Shown here: positions 51,370 through 59,732 of the stretch, one piece after another | How positions within the stretch are numbered: the stretch's first letter is position 1 | Layout: every line of letters starts with the position of its first letter | From: Brumimicrobium sp041655765 | Lineage (GTDB): Bacteria > Bacteroidota > Bacteroidia > Flavobacteriales_D > Crocinitomicaceae | Assembly (NCBI GenBank): GCA_041655765.1 | Contig: JBBAEU010000002.1 | Location: forward strand, 1-64,000 | DNA: 64,000 nucleotides | Direction of reading: 5' to 3' | Made by a program: the position numbers and the translations under genes | The notes under the pieces: model-generated | Databases searched by the model: none | What the model was told of the DNA's origin: nothing | The model's input: only the letters and a program-made list of their open reading frames with translations

Positions 51370-51861
51370 ATGAGAATTATAGCTATTCTTTCTCTATTCA
51401 TACTATTTCCTTTGTCGTCTTGTTCTCAAAATGAAAAAGGAGAGAAAGCTCCCGAAATTGAATTAAAAACGATTGATAATCAGGATTTTAAACTTTCTGA
51501 TTTACAAGGGACAGTGGTTTTGTTAGATTTCTGGGCAACTTGGTGCGCTCCATGCGTAAAGGAACAACCCGAATTAATTGAACTTTACGAGGAAATCAAT
51601 GCAAAAAAAAAGAAAAGAAAGTTTGAAATTGTTGGAATTTCATTAGATAACAAGTTCGAAGACTGGAAAAGAGGCGTTGAAACATTAAAAATTCCTTGGA
51701 CACAAGTAAGTGATTTAATGTTTTGGCAAAGTCCTGTCGCTGCCGATTATAATTTGCAAAGCCTACCTTTCAACCTCTTGTTGGACGAAGAAGGATACAT
51801 CATTGCAGAGAATTTGCATGGAGAAGAACTCCGCAAAGCTGTTTTGAAGGCAATTCAGTAA
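51370..51861 (+). CDS. TlpA-family thioredoxin-like lipoprotein
   Basis: 163 residues. The N-terminal segment MRIIAILSLFILFPLSSC ends in a lipobox with Cys 18. The thioredoxin fold follows (about 27-160) with the redox motif FWATWCAPCVKEQPEL (C59, C62) and a cis-Pro in LQSLPFNLLL. Family members keep periplasmic thiols reduced, for cytochrome maturation or stress repair, using DsbD as electron donor; DsbD is at 6243. It starts 4 bp after the rhodanese-like gene. Confidence 0.9.
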   Translation: MRIIAILSLFILFPLSSCSQNEKGEKAPEIELKTIDNQDFKLSDLQGTVVLLDFWATWCAPCVKEQPELIELYEEINAKKKKRKFEIVGISLDNKFEDWKRGVETLKIPWTQVSDLMFWQSPVAADYNLQSLPFNLLLDEEGYIIAENLHGEELRKAVLKAIQ

Positions 51862-51904
51862 GTCCAATGTAACATCTGTAACACCTTTTTTGATTTGAAT
51901 GCCT

Positions 51905-51912
51905 TACTTTTG
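51905..51912 (+). promoter_or_regulatory. -7 promoter element for thioredoxin
   Basis: TACTTTTG, exact TAnnTTTG, 27 bases before the thioredoxin ATG. It suggests an internal promoter within the four-gene group. Confidence 0.5.
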
Positions 51913-51939
51913 CTATAACATAATCATAATAGCAAAAAA

Positions 51940-52302
51940 ATGAATACAATTCAAATAACAAAGGCAGATTTTTTAGAGAAAATTGCCAATTACGAATCAA
52001 ACCCGCAAGAATGGAAATATTTAGGAGACAAACCTTGTATTATCGACTTTTATGCGGATTGGTGTGGACCTTGTAAAATGGTATCTCCAATCTTGGAAGA
52101 ATTAGCAGCTGAATATAAAGATGATATATACATCTATAAAGTAGATACAGAACAAGAACAAGAATTATCAGGTGTATTTGGAATCCGTAGCATTCCTACT
52201 TTTATCTTCTGCCCGATAGATGAGCAACCTCAAAAAGCATCAGGAGCACTTCCTAAAGAAGGTTTTAAACAAGCAATTGACGAAATATTATTAAAAAAAT
52301 AA
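51940..52302 (+). CDS. trxA: Thioredoxin
   Basis: 120 residues, cytosolic, with the classic active site FYADWCGPCKMVSP (C42, C45) and cis-Pro in GIRSIPTFIFCP. It is slightly longer than E. coli TrxA because of an N-terminal stretch (ITKADFLEKIANYESNPQEW). It reduces protein disulfides, including Tpx, and is itself reduced by TrxB. The DUF302 gene begins 5 bp after its stop. Confidence 0.92.
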   Translation: MNTIQITKADFLEKIANYESNPQEWKYLGDKPCIIDFYADWCGPCKMVSPILEELAAEYKDDIYIYKVDTEQEQELSGVFGIRSIPTFIFCPIDEQPQKASGALPKEGFKQAIDEILLKK

Positions 52303-52307
52303 GAGAT

Positions 52308-52709
52308 ATGGAAACGGATAAAATGTTTATTGAAAATCAAAGTAAATACGATTTTGATGAGACAATTGAAAAATTAGAAATTCTTTTTAAAGAAGGAAAA
52401 TGGGGTGTTAAAGCTAACCATAACCTAAAAGAAATGCTTTCTGAAAAAGGCTTTGAAGTACCAGAAACCAAAGTGATGGAAGTATGTAAACCGCCATTTG
52501 CAAATAGAATGTTATCTAAAAATGATTTAAGAATCTATTCAAATATGATGCCTTGTCGTCTGTCTGTCTATAAAAAGGATGACGGGAAAACATATGTTTC
52601 TCGGATGAACAACGAGATGTTTGGTCAAATGATTGGTGGAGAGGTTGAAGAAATTATCGGAGATGCTTTCCACGAAGTAGAGGAAATTATTAGCGGTGTT
52701 TCTATGTAA
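52308..52709 (+). CDS. DUF302 domain protein
   Basis: 133 residues, no signal peptide. The DUF302 pattern is visible: SKYDFDETIEKLEILFKEGKW, NLKEMLSEKGFEV, VMEVCKPPFANRML, MPCRLSVYKKDDGKTYVSRM. The domain is a small dimeric alpha/beta fold of unknown function, often found near redox and sulfur genes. It ends the thiol gene group and is followed by a strong terminator. Confidence 0.85.
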   Translation: METDKMFIENQSKYDFDETIEKLEILFKEGKWGVKANHNLKEMLSEKGFEVPETKVMEVCKPPFANRMLSKNDLRIYSNMMPCRLSVYKKDDGKTYVSRMNNEMFGQMIGGEVEEIIGDAFHEVEEIISGVSM

Positions 52710-52754
52710 TACGATGCGTTATACTCCTAAATATTTGATAATACATATTTAATT

Positions 52755-52789
52755 AAAAAGCGATTATTTTTAAAATTAATCGCTTTTTT
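52755..52789 (+). terminator. Rho-independent terminator of the thiol gene group
   Basis: AAAAAGCGATTA (52755-52766) pairs with TAATCGCTTTTTT (52777-52789) around a 10-base loop, ending in six T. It is symmetrical enough to work both ways. Confidence 0.82.
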
Positions 52790-52884
52790 GATTTATAGAT
52801 AGGGGTTAAACAACTTCAAATCCTTATTCAAAAACCTTTATTTAATAATTAATTCAAATCATTCTTTTTATCCAACTATTTCCT

Positions 52885-52892
52885 TATTTTTG
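52885..52892 (+). promoter_or_regulatory. -7 promoter element for upp
   Basis: TATTTTTG, exact TAnnTTTG, 25 bases before the upp ATG. Confidence 0.5.
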
Positions 52893-52917
52893 GACAAAAC
52901 TCTTTAACAATAGGGTC

Positions 52918-53577
52918 ATGATTTACAATTTAAGCGAAAATCCCTCAATCTTTAATAATTTCATTGCAGAAATTAGAGATAAGAATATTCAAAAAGATTC
53001 AATGCGTTTCCGAAGTAATTTTGAAAAAATTGCAGAAATAATGGCTTATGAAGTTTCTAAACACCTTGAATATAAAAGTATCAAAGTGGAGACTCCTTTG
53101 GGCGTGGCACAAACAAAAATATTGAAAGATCAACCTGTTTTAGCTACCATTTTAAGAGCTGGTTTAGCCATGCATAGAGGATTTTTAAATGTCTTTGATA
53201 AAGCAGAGTCTGCATTTGTGTCGGCATATCGACAAGCACTAAATGAAGATGGTGAATTTGAAATCTATGAAGGTTACACAACTTCGCCTAATATTTCTGC
53301 AAAAACATTGATTATTTGTGACCCGATGTTAGCAACAGGTGCTTCTATGGTAACGGCGGTTCATGCACTCAGTAAACATGGGAAACCAAAGAAATTAATT
53401 ATTTGTGCTGCTATTGCTACAGAGCAAGCTCTGGCGTATTTAAAAGAGAACATTAAAGGTGATTTTGATGTTTTTACAGGAGCAATTGATGAAGAATTAA
53501 CCTCAAAATCTTATATCGTTCCAGGATTAGGTGATGCGGGTGATTTAGCTTTTGGACCTAAACTTCAGGGAGAATAA
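52918..53577 (+). CDS. upp: Uracil phosphoribosyltransferase
   Basis: 219 residues, complete. It salvages uracil with PRPP to UMP. The PRPP-binding loop reads LIICDPMLATGASMVTAV, the uracil-site C-terminus YIVPGLGDAGDLAFGPK is present, and ILRAGLAMHRGFLNVF marks the core. The next gene starts 4 bases after its stop, so the two are co-transcribed. PyrR at 56769 is a second uracil-PRTase-fold protein, but regulatory. Confidence 0.95.
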   Translation: MIYNLSENPSIFNNFIAEIRDKNIQKDSMRFRSNFEKIAEIMAYEVSKHLEYKSIKVETPLGVAQTKILKDQPVLATILRAGLAMHRGFLNVFDKAESAFVSAYRQALNEDGEFEIYEGYTTSPNISAKTLIICDPMLATGASMVTAVHALSKHGKPKKLIICAAIATEQALAYLKENIKGDFDVFTGAIDEELTSKSYIVPGLGDAGDLAFGPKLQGE

Positions 53578-53581
53578 AAGA

Positions 53582-54049
53582 ATGAGCTGGGCAAAATATC
53601 TGACCTTATTTAGTTTATCCACCGTAAAGTTTATGTTTGCTCCACTCGGTGGAATAGCGATGGAACTTACATTTATTGAAACTTATCTTTCTTGTGTCGC
53701 TGGTGCTGCTTCCGCCTCTGCTTTCTTTTTTTATTTGAGTGATTATTTTATGAGCAGACATGAAAGGAGAAAAAGAGAAAAGGAGAGAAAAGCAATCGCA
53801 TCAGGAAAACCATATAAACCTAAAAAAAAGTTTTCTTTTACAAATAAATTGATTGTTAAAACCAAATTTACATTCGGAATTTATGGAATCTGTTTATGGG
53901 TACCTCTATTCTTTTCAATCCCTTTGGGTTCAGTAATTGTAGCTAAATTTTATAGAAAAGATAAACGCTCGTTTCCTTTAGTTTTAACAGGTATTTTTCT
54001 AAATGGATTTATCATCTCTTCAATTGTCTATATAAAAGCATTTTTTTAA
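53582..54049 (+). CDS. Small membrane protein of unknown function
   Basis: 155 residues from the ATG at 53582, 4 bp after upp. The frame is open further upstream but inside upp. There are two hydrophobic segments near the N-terminus (about 5-50), a strongly basic cytosolic stretch (RHERRKREKERKAIASGKPY), then two more segments (about 100-150). No family recognised. Close coupling to upp may only reflect operon packing. Confidence 0.65.
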   Translation: MSWAKYLTLFSLSTVKFMFAPLGGIAMELTFIETYLSCVAGAASASAFFFYLSDYFMSRHERRKREKERKAIASGKPYKPKKKFSFTNKLIVKTKFTFGIYGICLWVPLFFSIPLGSVIVAKFYRKDKRSFPLVLTGIFLNGFIISSIVYIKAFF

Positions 54050-54137
54050 GATGTAAACTATTTTTACCATTTCTTAACCTAAATCAATTTTCATAACAAA
54101 ACAATGTTATATTTTTGCCTCATAAATTTGATTTAAT

Positions 54138-54545
54138 ATGAAAAAATACATCAAAAGTTGGTATAATACAAAAGACTTAGGTCTTCTTATTTTTAGAATT
54201 GTCATCGGGTTTTATATTTTCTATGGTCATGGCTTTGGAAAGTTGCAGCGATTATTTTCTGGACAAGAAATTAAATTTGCAGACCCAATTGGTTTGGGCG
54301 AGGAGTTGTCTTTTTATCTTGTAACGATGACAGAAGGTGTTCTTTTTATATTTGTTATTTTAGGTTTGCTTACAAGATTTGCCCTCATTCCTTTTATAAT
54401 AACCATGCTTGTTGCCACTCTTTCTCATTTAGATGAAGGTTTGAAAGGAATGGAATATTCTATGATTTATCTTGCAAGTTTTATGATGCTTTTTTTAACA
54501 GGTCCTGGAAAATATTCTATTGACGCAATGTTAAAAGGGAAATGA
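54138..54545 (+). CDS. DoxX-family membrane protein
   Basis: 135 residues with four hydrophobic helices and the DoxX start (DLGLLIFRIVIGFYIFYGHGFGKLQRL), followed by TEGVLFIFVILGLLTRFALIPF. Family members are small inner-membrane proteins linked to quinone or thiol redox stress, with little biochemical proof. It stands alone on the plus strand and converges on the NhaC-type gene. Confidence 0.85.
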   Translation: MKKYIKSWYNTKDLGLLIFRIVIGFYIFYGHGFGKLQRLFSGQEIKFADPIGLGEELSFYLVTMTEGVLFIFVILGLLTRFALIPFIITMLVATLSHLDEGLKGMEYSMIYLASFMMLFLTGPGKYSIDAMLKGK

Positions 54546-54555
54546 TTTTTTTAGC

Positions 54556-56514
54556 CTAACTACCTAATTTCTTTTCCATAATTGGAATTTTCTTTCCTTT
54601 GTATTTGATAATTAAATACATAATACTTATTCCAGTTAAAAAGGCAATCCAGTTTGGAAGTCCTAATGCCGTAGGAATCACACCAACAAAAAGAGAAATG
54701 ACTCCAACAGTTAATGCATAAGGCATTTGTGTCCTTACGTGTTCAATATGGTCACAAGATGAAGCCAAACTACTCAAAATAGTTGTGTCTGAAATCGGAG
54801 AGCAATGGTCGCCCAAAACCGAACCTGCTAAAACAGAAGCAATCGTGTTAGCCATGATTGCCATTTCATCATAGTTTGGATCGCCGAGCGCAATTGCATA
54901 AGAGAGCGGAATTACCAATGGATAAACCATCGCCATTGTACTCCACGAAGAACCAGTTGAAAATGAAATTAACCCTGAAAGAACAAAAGTTAATGCAGGA
55001 ATGATCCAGATGCTATTAAAATCGTTAGAGAAAAATGATTTTAAATATTCAGCTGTACTTAAAACAGTCGTTACATCTGCCAATGCCCATGCCAAAACCA
55101 AAATTAACATAGCGGGCATCATTGTGTTTACACCAATTAAGAAAGCATCCATAACTTCCTTTAACGACATGATACGCTGGCCAAGTGTCATAAAAATAGC
55201 GGTAGTCAATCCTGCTAAAGATGACCACAATAATGAAACATAGGAATCCGCATTTCCAATTACTATTCCTAATTTTTTAAAAAATATTGCATGCTGACCG
55301 TCTTCTGTGCCAATGGCTGACCAAACGCCACCAGAAATGTCAACTCCTGCCGCCAATAGACTTGTTTGTGAAGCCGAAATTCCTGTTATAAAAAGTCCAG
55401 CAATTGTACCAATTACGACAATCAAAATTGGAATTACCGCATTGTATGCTTTTAATCTTGCTTTTTTAACAGGATTAAATTCTTCTAAAGAACGATTGAC
55501 AACATTGTCCTCCTTTATTCCATCTCTTAGGGCTTTTAGCTCGGCTTTCCACATGGGGCCATAGTCTTTTTGCAGGTAAATCAAAATAAACATAAAAATC
55601 AATGTAAAAATGGAGTAGAAAGCAAAGCTTAGTGAGTTAAGAAATATGCCATAAGCACTCGTTCCAAACTCAATGCCATGTTGTAACTCGATTTTTTCTA
55701 TTCCGTCTGAGATATAAGTTAACTCTGCTCCAATCCAAGTTGTTATAAAAGCAGTTGCAACAATTGGAGCTGCCGTTGAGTCAACAATGTAAGCGAGCTT
55801 CTCTCTAGATATTTTCAATTTATCTGTAATCGGACGCATGGTGTTTCCAACAACCAAAGAATTGGCGTAATCATCAAAAAATATAGCGAGCCCCATCAAA
55901 TAGGTAGCAAACATTCCGGATCTCCTTGTTGTGGCATATTTTACAATGAGATTAACAACGCCTTGCATCCCTCCGTTTTTTGAAATAATGGCAACAATTG
56001 ACCCGATTAAAATAGAAAAAACAATGACCGATAAATGTCCCGAGTCCATTAATGAATTAATGATATATGTATCAATAACCGTAAAAAAAGCGGTAAAAAT
56101 CCCTGTAAAACCACCTGTGTAAAAACCATAAGTTGCTGCACCAATAAAAACACCGATAAAAAGAGAAGATAAAACCTCTTTAAATATCAATGCCAAAACA
56201 ATCGCTATAAGTGGTGGGAGCAATGACAGCCAACCAGGAATTACAATGGGCGTTTCGTATTCAAAATACTTCTCTGAGATGTGAATTTCTTGGTCAGAAA
56301 GCGTAATCGTAGTCGCATAATTCTTGCCCAACTTATTTACAGGTAACCTTTCTCCGTTAACCGTGATAAATTCAATGTTTTCATCCGATTGAATAATCAC
56401 TTCTGTAGGTATATTTTTAAGTATTACCTGAGGGAACAAAATTTCTTGTCCCATTGAAGAATGGAGAAAAGAAATAAAGAATAAAAGCGTAAGAGCAGTT
56501 CTTTTCAATATCAT
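54556..56514 (-). CDS. NhaC-family Na+/H+ antiporter with exported N-terminal domain
   Basis: 652 residues. The C-terminal 550 residues hold about 12 membrane helices with NhaC landmarks (IPGWLSLLPPLIAIVLALIF, GLAIFFDDYANSLVVGNTMR, SWSTMAMVYPLVIPLSY, GDHCSPISDTTILSS). It should exchange Na+ (or another cation or small acid) for H+. Unusually for the family, the first about 22 residues look like a cleavable signal peptide (MILKRTALTLLFFISFLHSS). A beta-rich segment of about 70 residues (ILKNIPTEVIIQSDENIEFI) lies before the first helix and would be periplasmic. Confidence 0.88.
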   Translation of the reverse strand: MILKRTALTLLFFISFLHSSMGQEILFPQVILKNIPTEVIIQSDENIEFITVNGERLPVNKLGKNYATTITLSDQEIHISEKYFEYETPIVIPGWLSLLPPLIAIVLALIFKEVLSSLFIGVFIGAATYGFYTGGFTGIFTAFFTVIDTYIINSLMDSGHLSVIVFSILIGSIVAIISKNGGMQGVVNLIVKYATTRRSGMFATYLMGLAIFFDDYANSLVVGNTMRPITDKLKISREKLAYIVDSTAAPIVATAFITTWIGAELTYISDGIEKIELQHGIEFGTSAYGIFLNSLSFAFYSIFTLIFMFILIYLQKDYGPMWKAELKALRDGIKEDNVVNRSLEEFNPVKKARLKAYNAVIPILIVVIGTIAGLFITGISASQTSLLAAGVDISGGVWSAIGTEDGQHAIFFKKLGIVIGNADSYVSLLWSSLAGLTTAIFMTLGQRIMSLKEVMDAFLIGVNTMMPAMLILVLAWALADVTTVLSTAEYLKSFFSNDFNSIWIIPALTFVLSGLISFSTGSSWSTMAMVYPLVIPLSYAIALGDPNYDEMAIMANTIASVLAGSVLGDHCSPISDTTILSSLASSCDHIEHVRTQMPYALTVGVISLFVGVIPTALGLPNWIAFLTGISIMYLIIKYKGKKIPIMEKKLGS

Positions 56515-56754
56515 TGGTTTAGTCTTTCTATGCTCAAATATAAAAATATGAAAGTGAAGTGAGTGCGTTTTTGAAGTTTATTTTATTTTATAAGTTTAAA
56601 ATTAGGAGATGGTATTCGCTTATTATTTGCTTTCCGAAAATTTGTATCGGAATAATATAAAGGAAAGTCTTGCTGGTATCGGATAGATTAGATAACTTTT
56701 AGATATTTGTTGAAGAATTTTCTATTATTCAATCGGTGAATGATAATTTTATTT

Positions 56755-56762
56755 TATCTTTG
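56755..56762 (+). promoter_or_regulatory. -7 promoter element for pyrR-pyrB
   Basis: TATCTTTG, exact TAnnTTTG, only 6 bases before the pyrR ATG at 56769. A leader long enough for PyrR-type attenuation is therefore not predicted. Confidence 0.5.
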
Positions 56763-56768
56763 AGCTCG

Positions 56769-57317
56769 ATGGAAACTCAAGTCATTCTAAACGAAAAACA
56801 ATTCGAGTTAACTTTACAGAGACTCTGTCGGCAACTCATTGAAAACCATAATGGTTTTTCAAACACCGTTTTAATTGGACTACAACCCCGAGGGATTCAT
56901 GTTCTCTATCGAATCAAAGAATTAATCGAAGAAATTTTACAAAAAGAAATCCAATGTGGTACGCTCGACATTACATTTCATAGAGATGATTTCAGAAGAC
57001 ACGAGCATTCACTCATTCCAAGTGTTACAAATATTGATTTCTCCCTTGAGAATAAAGATATTGTTTTAATTGACGATGTACTCTATACTGGAAGAACCAT
57101 TCGTGCAGGACTCGATGCAATGTTGGCTTACGGTCGCCCAAATAAAGTAGAACTGCTTACTTTTATTGACAGAAGATTTAGACGTCATTTGCCAATTCAA
57201 GCTGATTATATTGGAAAATCGGTTGATACATTGGCGTCCGAACGCGTTTCTGTTAGATGGAAAGAGATTGAAGGAGAAGATAAAGTAATATTATATACCC
57301 CGGAAAGCAATGAATAA
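56769..57317 (+). CDS. pyrR: PyrR: pyrimidine regulator / uracil phosphoribosyltransferase
   Basis: 182 residues from the ATG at 56769, where the family N-terminus begins (METQVILNEKQFELTLQRLC). The frame is open a little further to 56736, but that lies before the promoter box. The PRPP loop VLIDDVLYTGRTIRAGLDA and GLQPRGIHVLYRI are intact. In Bacillus, PyrR binds pyr mRNA leaders and causes attenuation in response to UMP. Here no leader hairpin is seen upstream of pyrR, so it may regulate elsewhere or act only as an enzyme. It overlaps pyrB by 8 bp. Confidence 0.9.
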   Translation: METQVILNEKQFELTLQRLCRQLIENHNGFSNTVLIGLQPRGIHVLYRIKELIEEILQKEIQCGTLDITFHRDDFRRHEHSLIPSVTNIDFSLENKDIVLIDDVLYTGRTIRAGLDAMLAYGRPNKVELLTFIDRRFRRHLPIQADYIGKSVDTLASERVSVRWKEIEGEDKVILYTPESNE

Positions 57318-58239
57318 TCTTAGTATAGAACATTTAATCGGAACAGAAAATCTTTCTCAAAAAGATATTGATATTATTTTTGAAACAGCTGACAGCTTTA
57401 AAGAAGTTATTAATCGGCCAATTAAGAAAGTTCCCTCTCTCCGAGATATTACGATTGCTAATATTTTCTTTGAAAACTCTACGCGAACCAAACTTTCATT
57501 CGAATTGGCTGAAAAAAGATTGAGTGCTGATGTTGTGAATTTTAGTGCGTCCAGTAGCTCCGTTAAAAAAGGAGAAACATTGGTCGATACAGTAAACAAC
57601 ATCTTGTCGATGAAAGTGGACATGGTTGTGATGCGACACCCCAACCCTGGTGCTGCAAAATATTTGTCTGAAAGAGTTAACGCAAGGGTGGTTAATGCAG
57701 GAGATGGTACACATCAACATCCAACTCAAGCTTTGCTTGATAGTTATTCGATAAGGGAAAGATTTGGAACTGTCAAAGGAAAAAAAGTTGTGATTGTGGG
57801 TGATATCCTCCATTCGAGAGTGGCTTTGTCTAATATTCACCTCCTGAAAACACAAGGAGCAGAAGTAATGGTTTGCGGTCCCACAACCTTGATCCCTAAA
57901 TATATGTCAGATCTTGGTATAAAGGTCGAACATAATCTTAAAAGAGCATTAGAATGGTGCGACGTGGCAAATATGTTGAGAATTCAATTGGAAAGACAAG
58001 ATATTCAATACTTTCCATCACTAAGAGAATATTCAATGTTGTTTGGACTTGATAAAAAAATGTTAGATAACCTAAGTAAAGAAATTGTAATCATGCATCC
58101 CGGTCCAATTAATCGAGGTGTTGAAATAACAAGCGATGTGGCTGATAGCAAGCAATCCTTAATTTTACATCAAGTAGAAAATGGTGTGGCTATAAGAATG
58201 GCTGTCATTTACTTGTTAGCAGCAAAGATTAATAGATAA
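57310..58239 (+). CDS. pyrB: Aspartate carbamoyltransferase catalytic chain
   Basis: 309 residues, the first committed enzyme of UMP synthesis, joining carbamoyl phosphate (from CarAB) to aspartate. Carbamoyl-phosphate residues lie in FENSTRTKLSFELAEK, with HPTQALLDSYSIRERF and the MHPGPINRGVEI end. No regulatory chain gene (pyrI) follows. The start overlaps pyrR by 8 bp, meaning translational coupling. Its substrate supply depends on the altered CarA at 8454. Confidence 0.96.
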   Translation: MNNLSIEHLIGTENLSQKDIDIIFETADSFKEVINRPIKKVPSLRDITIANIFFENSTRTKLSFELAEKRLSADVVNFSASSSSVKKGETLVDTVNNILSMKVDMVVMRHPNPGAAKYLSERVNARVVNAGDGTHQHPTQALLDSYSIRERFGTVKGKKVVIVGDILHSRVALSNIHLLKTQGAEVMVCGPTTLIPKYMSDLGIKVEHNLKRALEWCDVANMLRIQLERQDIQYFPSLREYSMLFGLDKKMLDNLSKEIVIMHPGPINRGVEITSDVADSKQSLILHQVENGVAIRMAVIYLLAAKINR

Positions 58240-58246
58240 AAATTGT

Positions 58247-58254
58247 TAGATTTG
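58247..58254 (+). promoter_or_regulatory. -7 promoter element for STAS-rnz
   Basis: TAGATTTG, exact TAnnTTTG, 13 bases before the STAS gene ATG and just after the pyrB stop. Confidence 0.45.
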
Positions 58255-58267
58255 CATAACAATAACC

Positions 58268-58612
58268 ATGAGAATGAGTTTTAAAGTAGAAAATAAAAAT
58301 AACTATACAATTATAACCTCAAAAGTTGAGAAGCTAAATACATTGGTAGCTCCAGAGTTAAAGGAAATAGTTTCTGAACTAGGAAATGAAGGTAAGAACA
58401 ATATTCTTATTGACCTCTCAAATACCTCTTATTGTAATTCATCTGGTTTAAGTGCCATTCTTTCAGCAAACCGTTTGTGTAAAGATACCAATGGTAAATT
58501 TGTTCTGTGTGGACTACAACCTAATGTCCAAAAAATGATAGAGATTGCTCAACTTCACCGTGTTTTCAATATTAAAGATACACTCTTAGAAGCAGAAAAA
58601 GAAATGCAATAA
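58268..58612 (+). CDS. STAS-domain protein (anti-sigma factor antagonist type)
   Basis: 114 residues, a single STAS domain. The strand-helix block NNILIDLSNTSYCNSSGLSAILSAN contains the Ser pair where SpoIIAA-like proteins are phosphorylated. SpoIIAA-type members release sigma factors from kinase-like anti-sigma factors. No such partner gene is in the window, so the target is unknown. An alternative start lies two codons in (58274). It is tightly followed by rnz (1-bp gap). Confidence 0.85.
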   Translation: MRMSFKVENKNNYTIITSKVEKLNTLVAPELKEIVSELGNEGKNNILIDLSNTSYCNSSGLSAILSANRLCKDTNGKFVLCGLQPNVQKMIEIAQLHRVFNIKDTLLEAEKEMQ

Positions 58613-58613
58613 A

Positions 58614-59525
58614 ATGAGTTTTTCTGTCAGAATTTTAGGCTCAGGCGCAGCTGTCCCTACGTTACAAAGAGGAACAACATCTCAATATATCCAATGTCAG
58701 CAACGGCATATTTTGATAGATTGTGGAGAAGGAACACAGTTGAAACTACGTAAATACAAAATTAAATTCCAAAACATTGATATTATTTTAATCTCTCATT
58801 TGCATGGAGACCATATTTTGGGACTTCCAGGACTCATCAGTACGATGCAGTTGTTAGGCAGAACAAAACCTATCATTATTGTTGGTCCAAAAGGAATTAA
58901 GGCATTTGTCATGTCACTTTTCGCATTTACTGAATTAAAAGATATTTTTTCAATCAATTTTCAAGAGTTAGAACAGGATACAATAGGAATTGTATATGAA
59001 GATAAGTGTATTTCTATTAAAACCTTTCCGTTAAAACATAGAATATCAACACAAGGTTATCGAATTGATGAAAAACCAGGGAAACGTCATCTTGATAAGC
59101 ATGCATTTGATAAAACAGGTGTAAGCGTTGCTTATATTCACAAATTAATCTCAGGTGAAGATATTGTAGATAACAATGGCGTCGAAGTTAAATACTTAGA
59201 TGTTACCACTCCACCAAATCCTACAAAATCTTATGCGTTTTGTTCAGATACGGCATTCCATTTACCTGTTGTAGAACATATTAAAAATGTAGATTTATTA
59301 TACCATGAAGCTACTTTTATAGATAAAGAAAGCGAAAGATCTACGCAAACCTATCATTCAACAGCAAAGCAAGCAGCGACAATTGCTCTGAAAGCGAATG
59401 CGAAGCGATTGGTTTTAGGACATTTTTCTTCAAGATATAAAGATACAAATCAGCATTTGACAGAAGCAAAAGAGATTTTTGACCTTGTTTTTGCACCAAA
59501 CGATGGAGAAATTTTTAATGTATAG
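58614..59525 (+). CDS. rnz: Ribonuclease Z
   Basis: 303 residues, a metallo-beta-lactamase-fold nuclease that trims tRNA 3' ends. Zinc ligands are in LISHLHGDHILGLPGL, the flexible-arm region is present (GKRHLDKHAFDKTGV), and FCSDTAFH, YHEATFIDK and a late His in GHFSSRY are all in place. Its substrates are relevant here because the tRNA-Leu at 249 lacks an encoded CCA. It is co-transcribed with the STAS gene. Confidence 0.95.
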   Translation: MSFSVRILGSGAAVPTLQRGTTSQYIQCQQRHILIDCGEGTQLKLRKYKIKFQNIDIILISHLHGDHILGLPGLISTMQLLGRTKPIIIVGPKGIKAFVMSLFAFTELKDIFSINFQELEQDTIGIVYEDKCISIKTFPLKHRISTQGYRIDEKPGKRHLDKHAFDKTGVSVAYIHKLISGEDIVDNNGVEVKYLDVTTPPNPTKSYAFCSDTAFHLPVVEHIKNVDLLYHEATFIDKESERSTQTYHSTAKQAATIALKANAKRLVLGHFSSRYKDTNQHLTEAKEIFDLVFAPNDGEIFNV

Positions 59526-59680
59526 TCAAAACTTAAAAACTCGAAAAAATTAATAAGAAATAAATTTATAAATAAGATTTTCAGCTGCAAACTATGTATA
59601 ATAACTATTGTTTTCTATCATTATCTATGAATGAACCTTTCAAGGCAACAAATGTTACTATGATAGAAAGATTAATTTTA

Positions 59681-59688
59681 TATTTTTG
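59681..59688 (+). promoter_or_regulatory. -7 promoter element for trxB
   Basis: TATTTTTG, exact TAnnTTTG, 44 bases before the trxB ATG at 59733. The 59526-59680 stretch shows nothing else. Confidence 0.45.
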
Positions 59689-59732
59689 CATAAAAATAAA
59701 GTAATTTGATAATTAATTATAAAGCAATTAAA

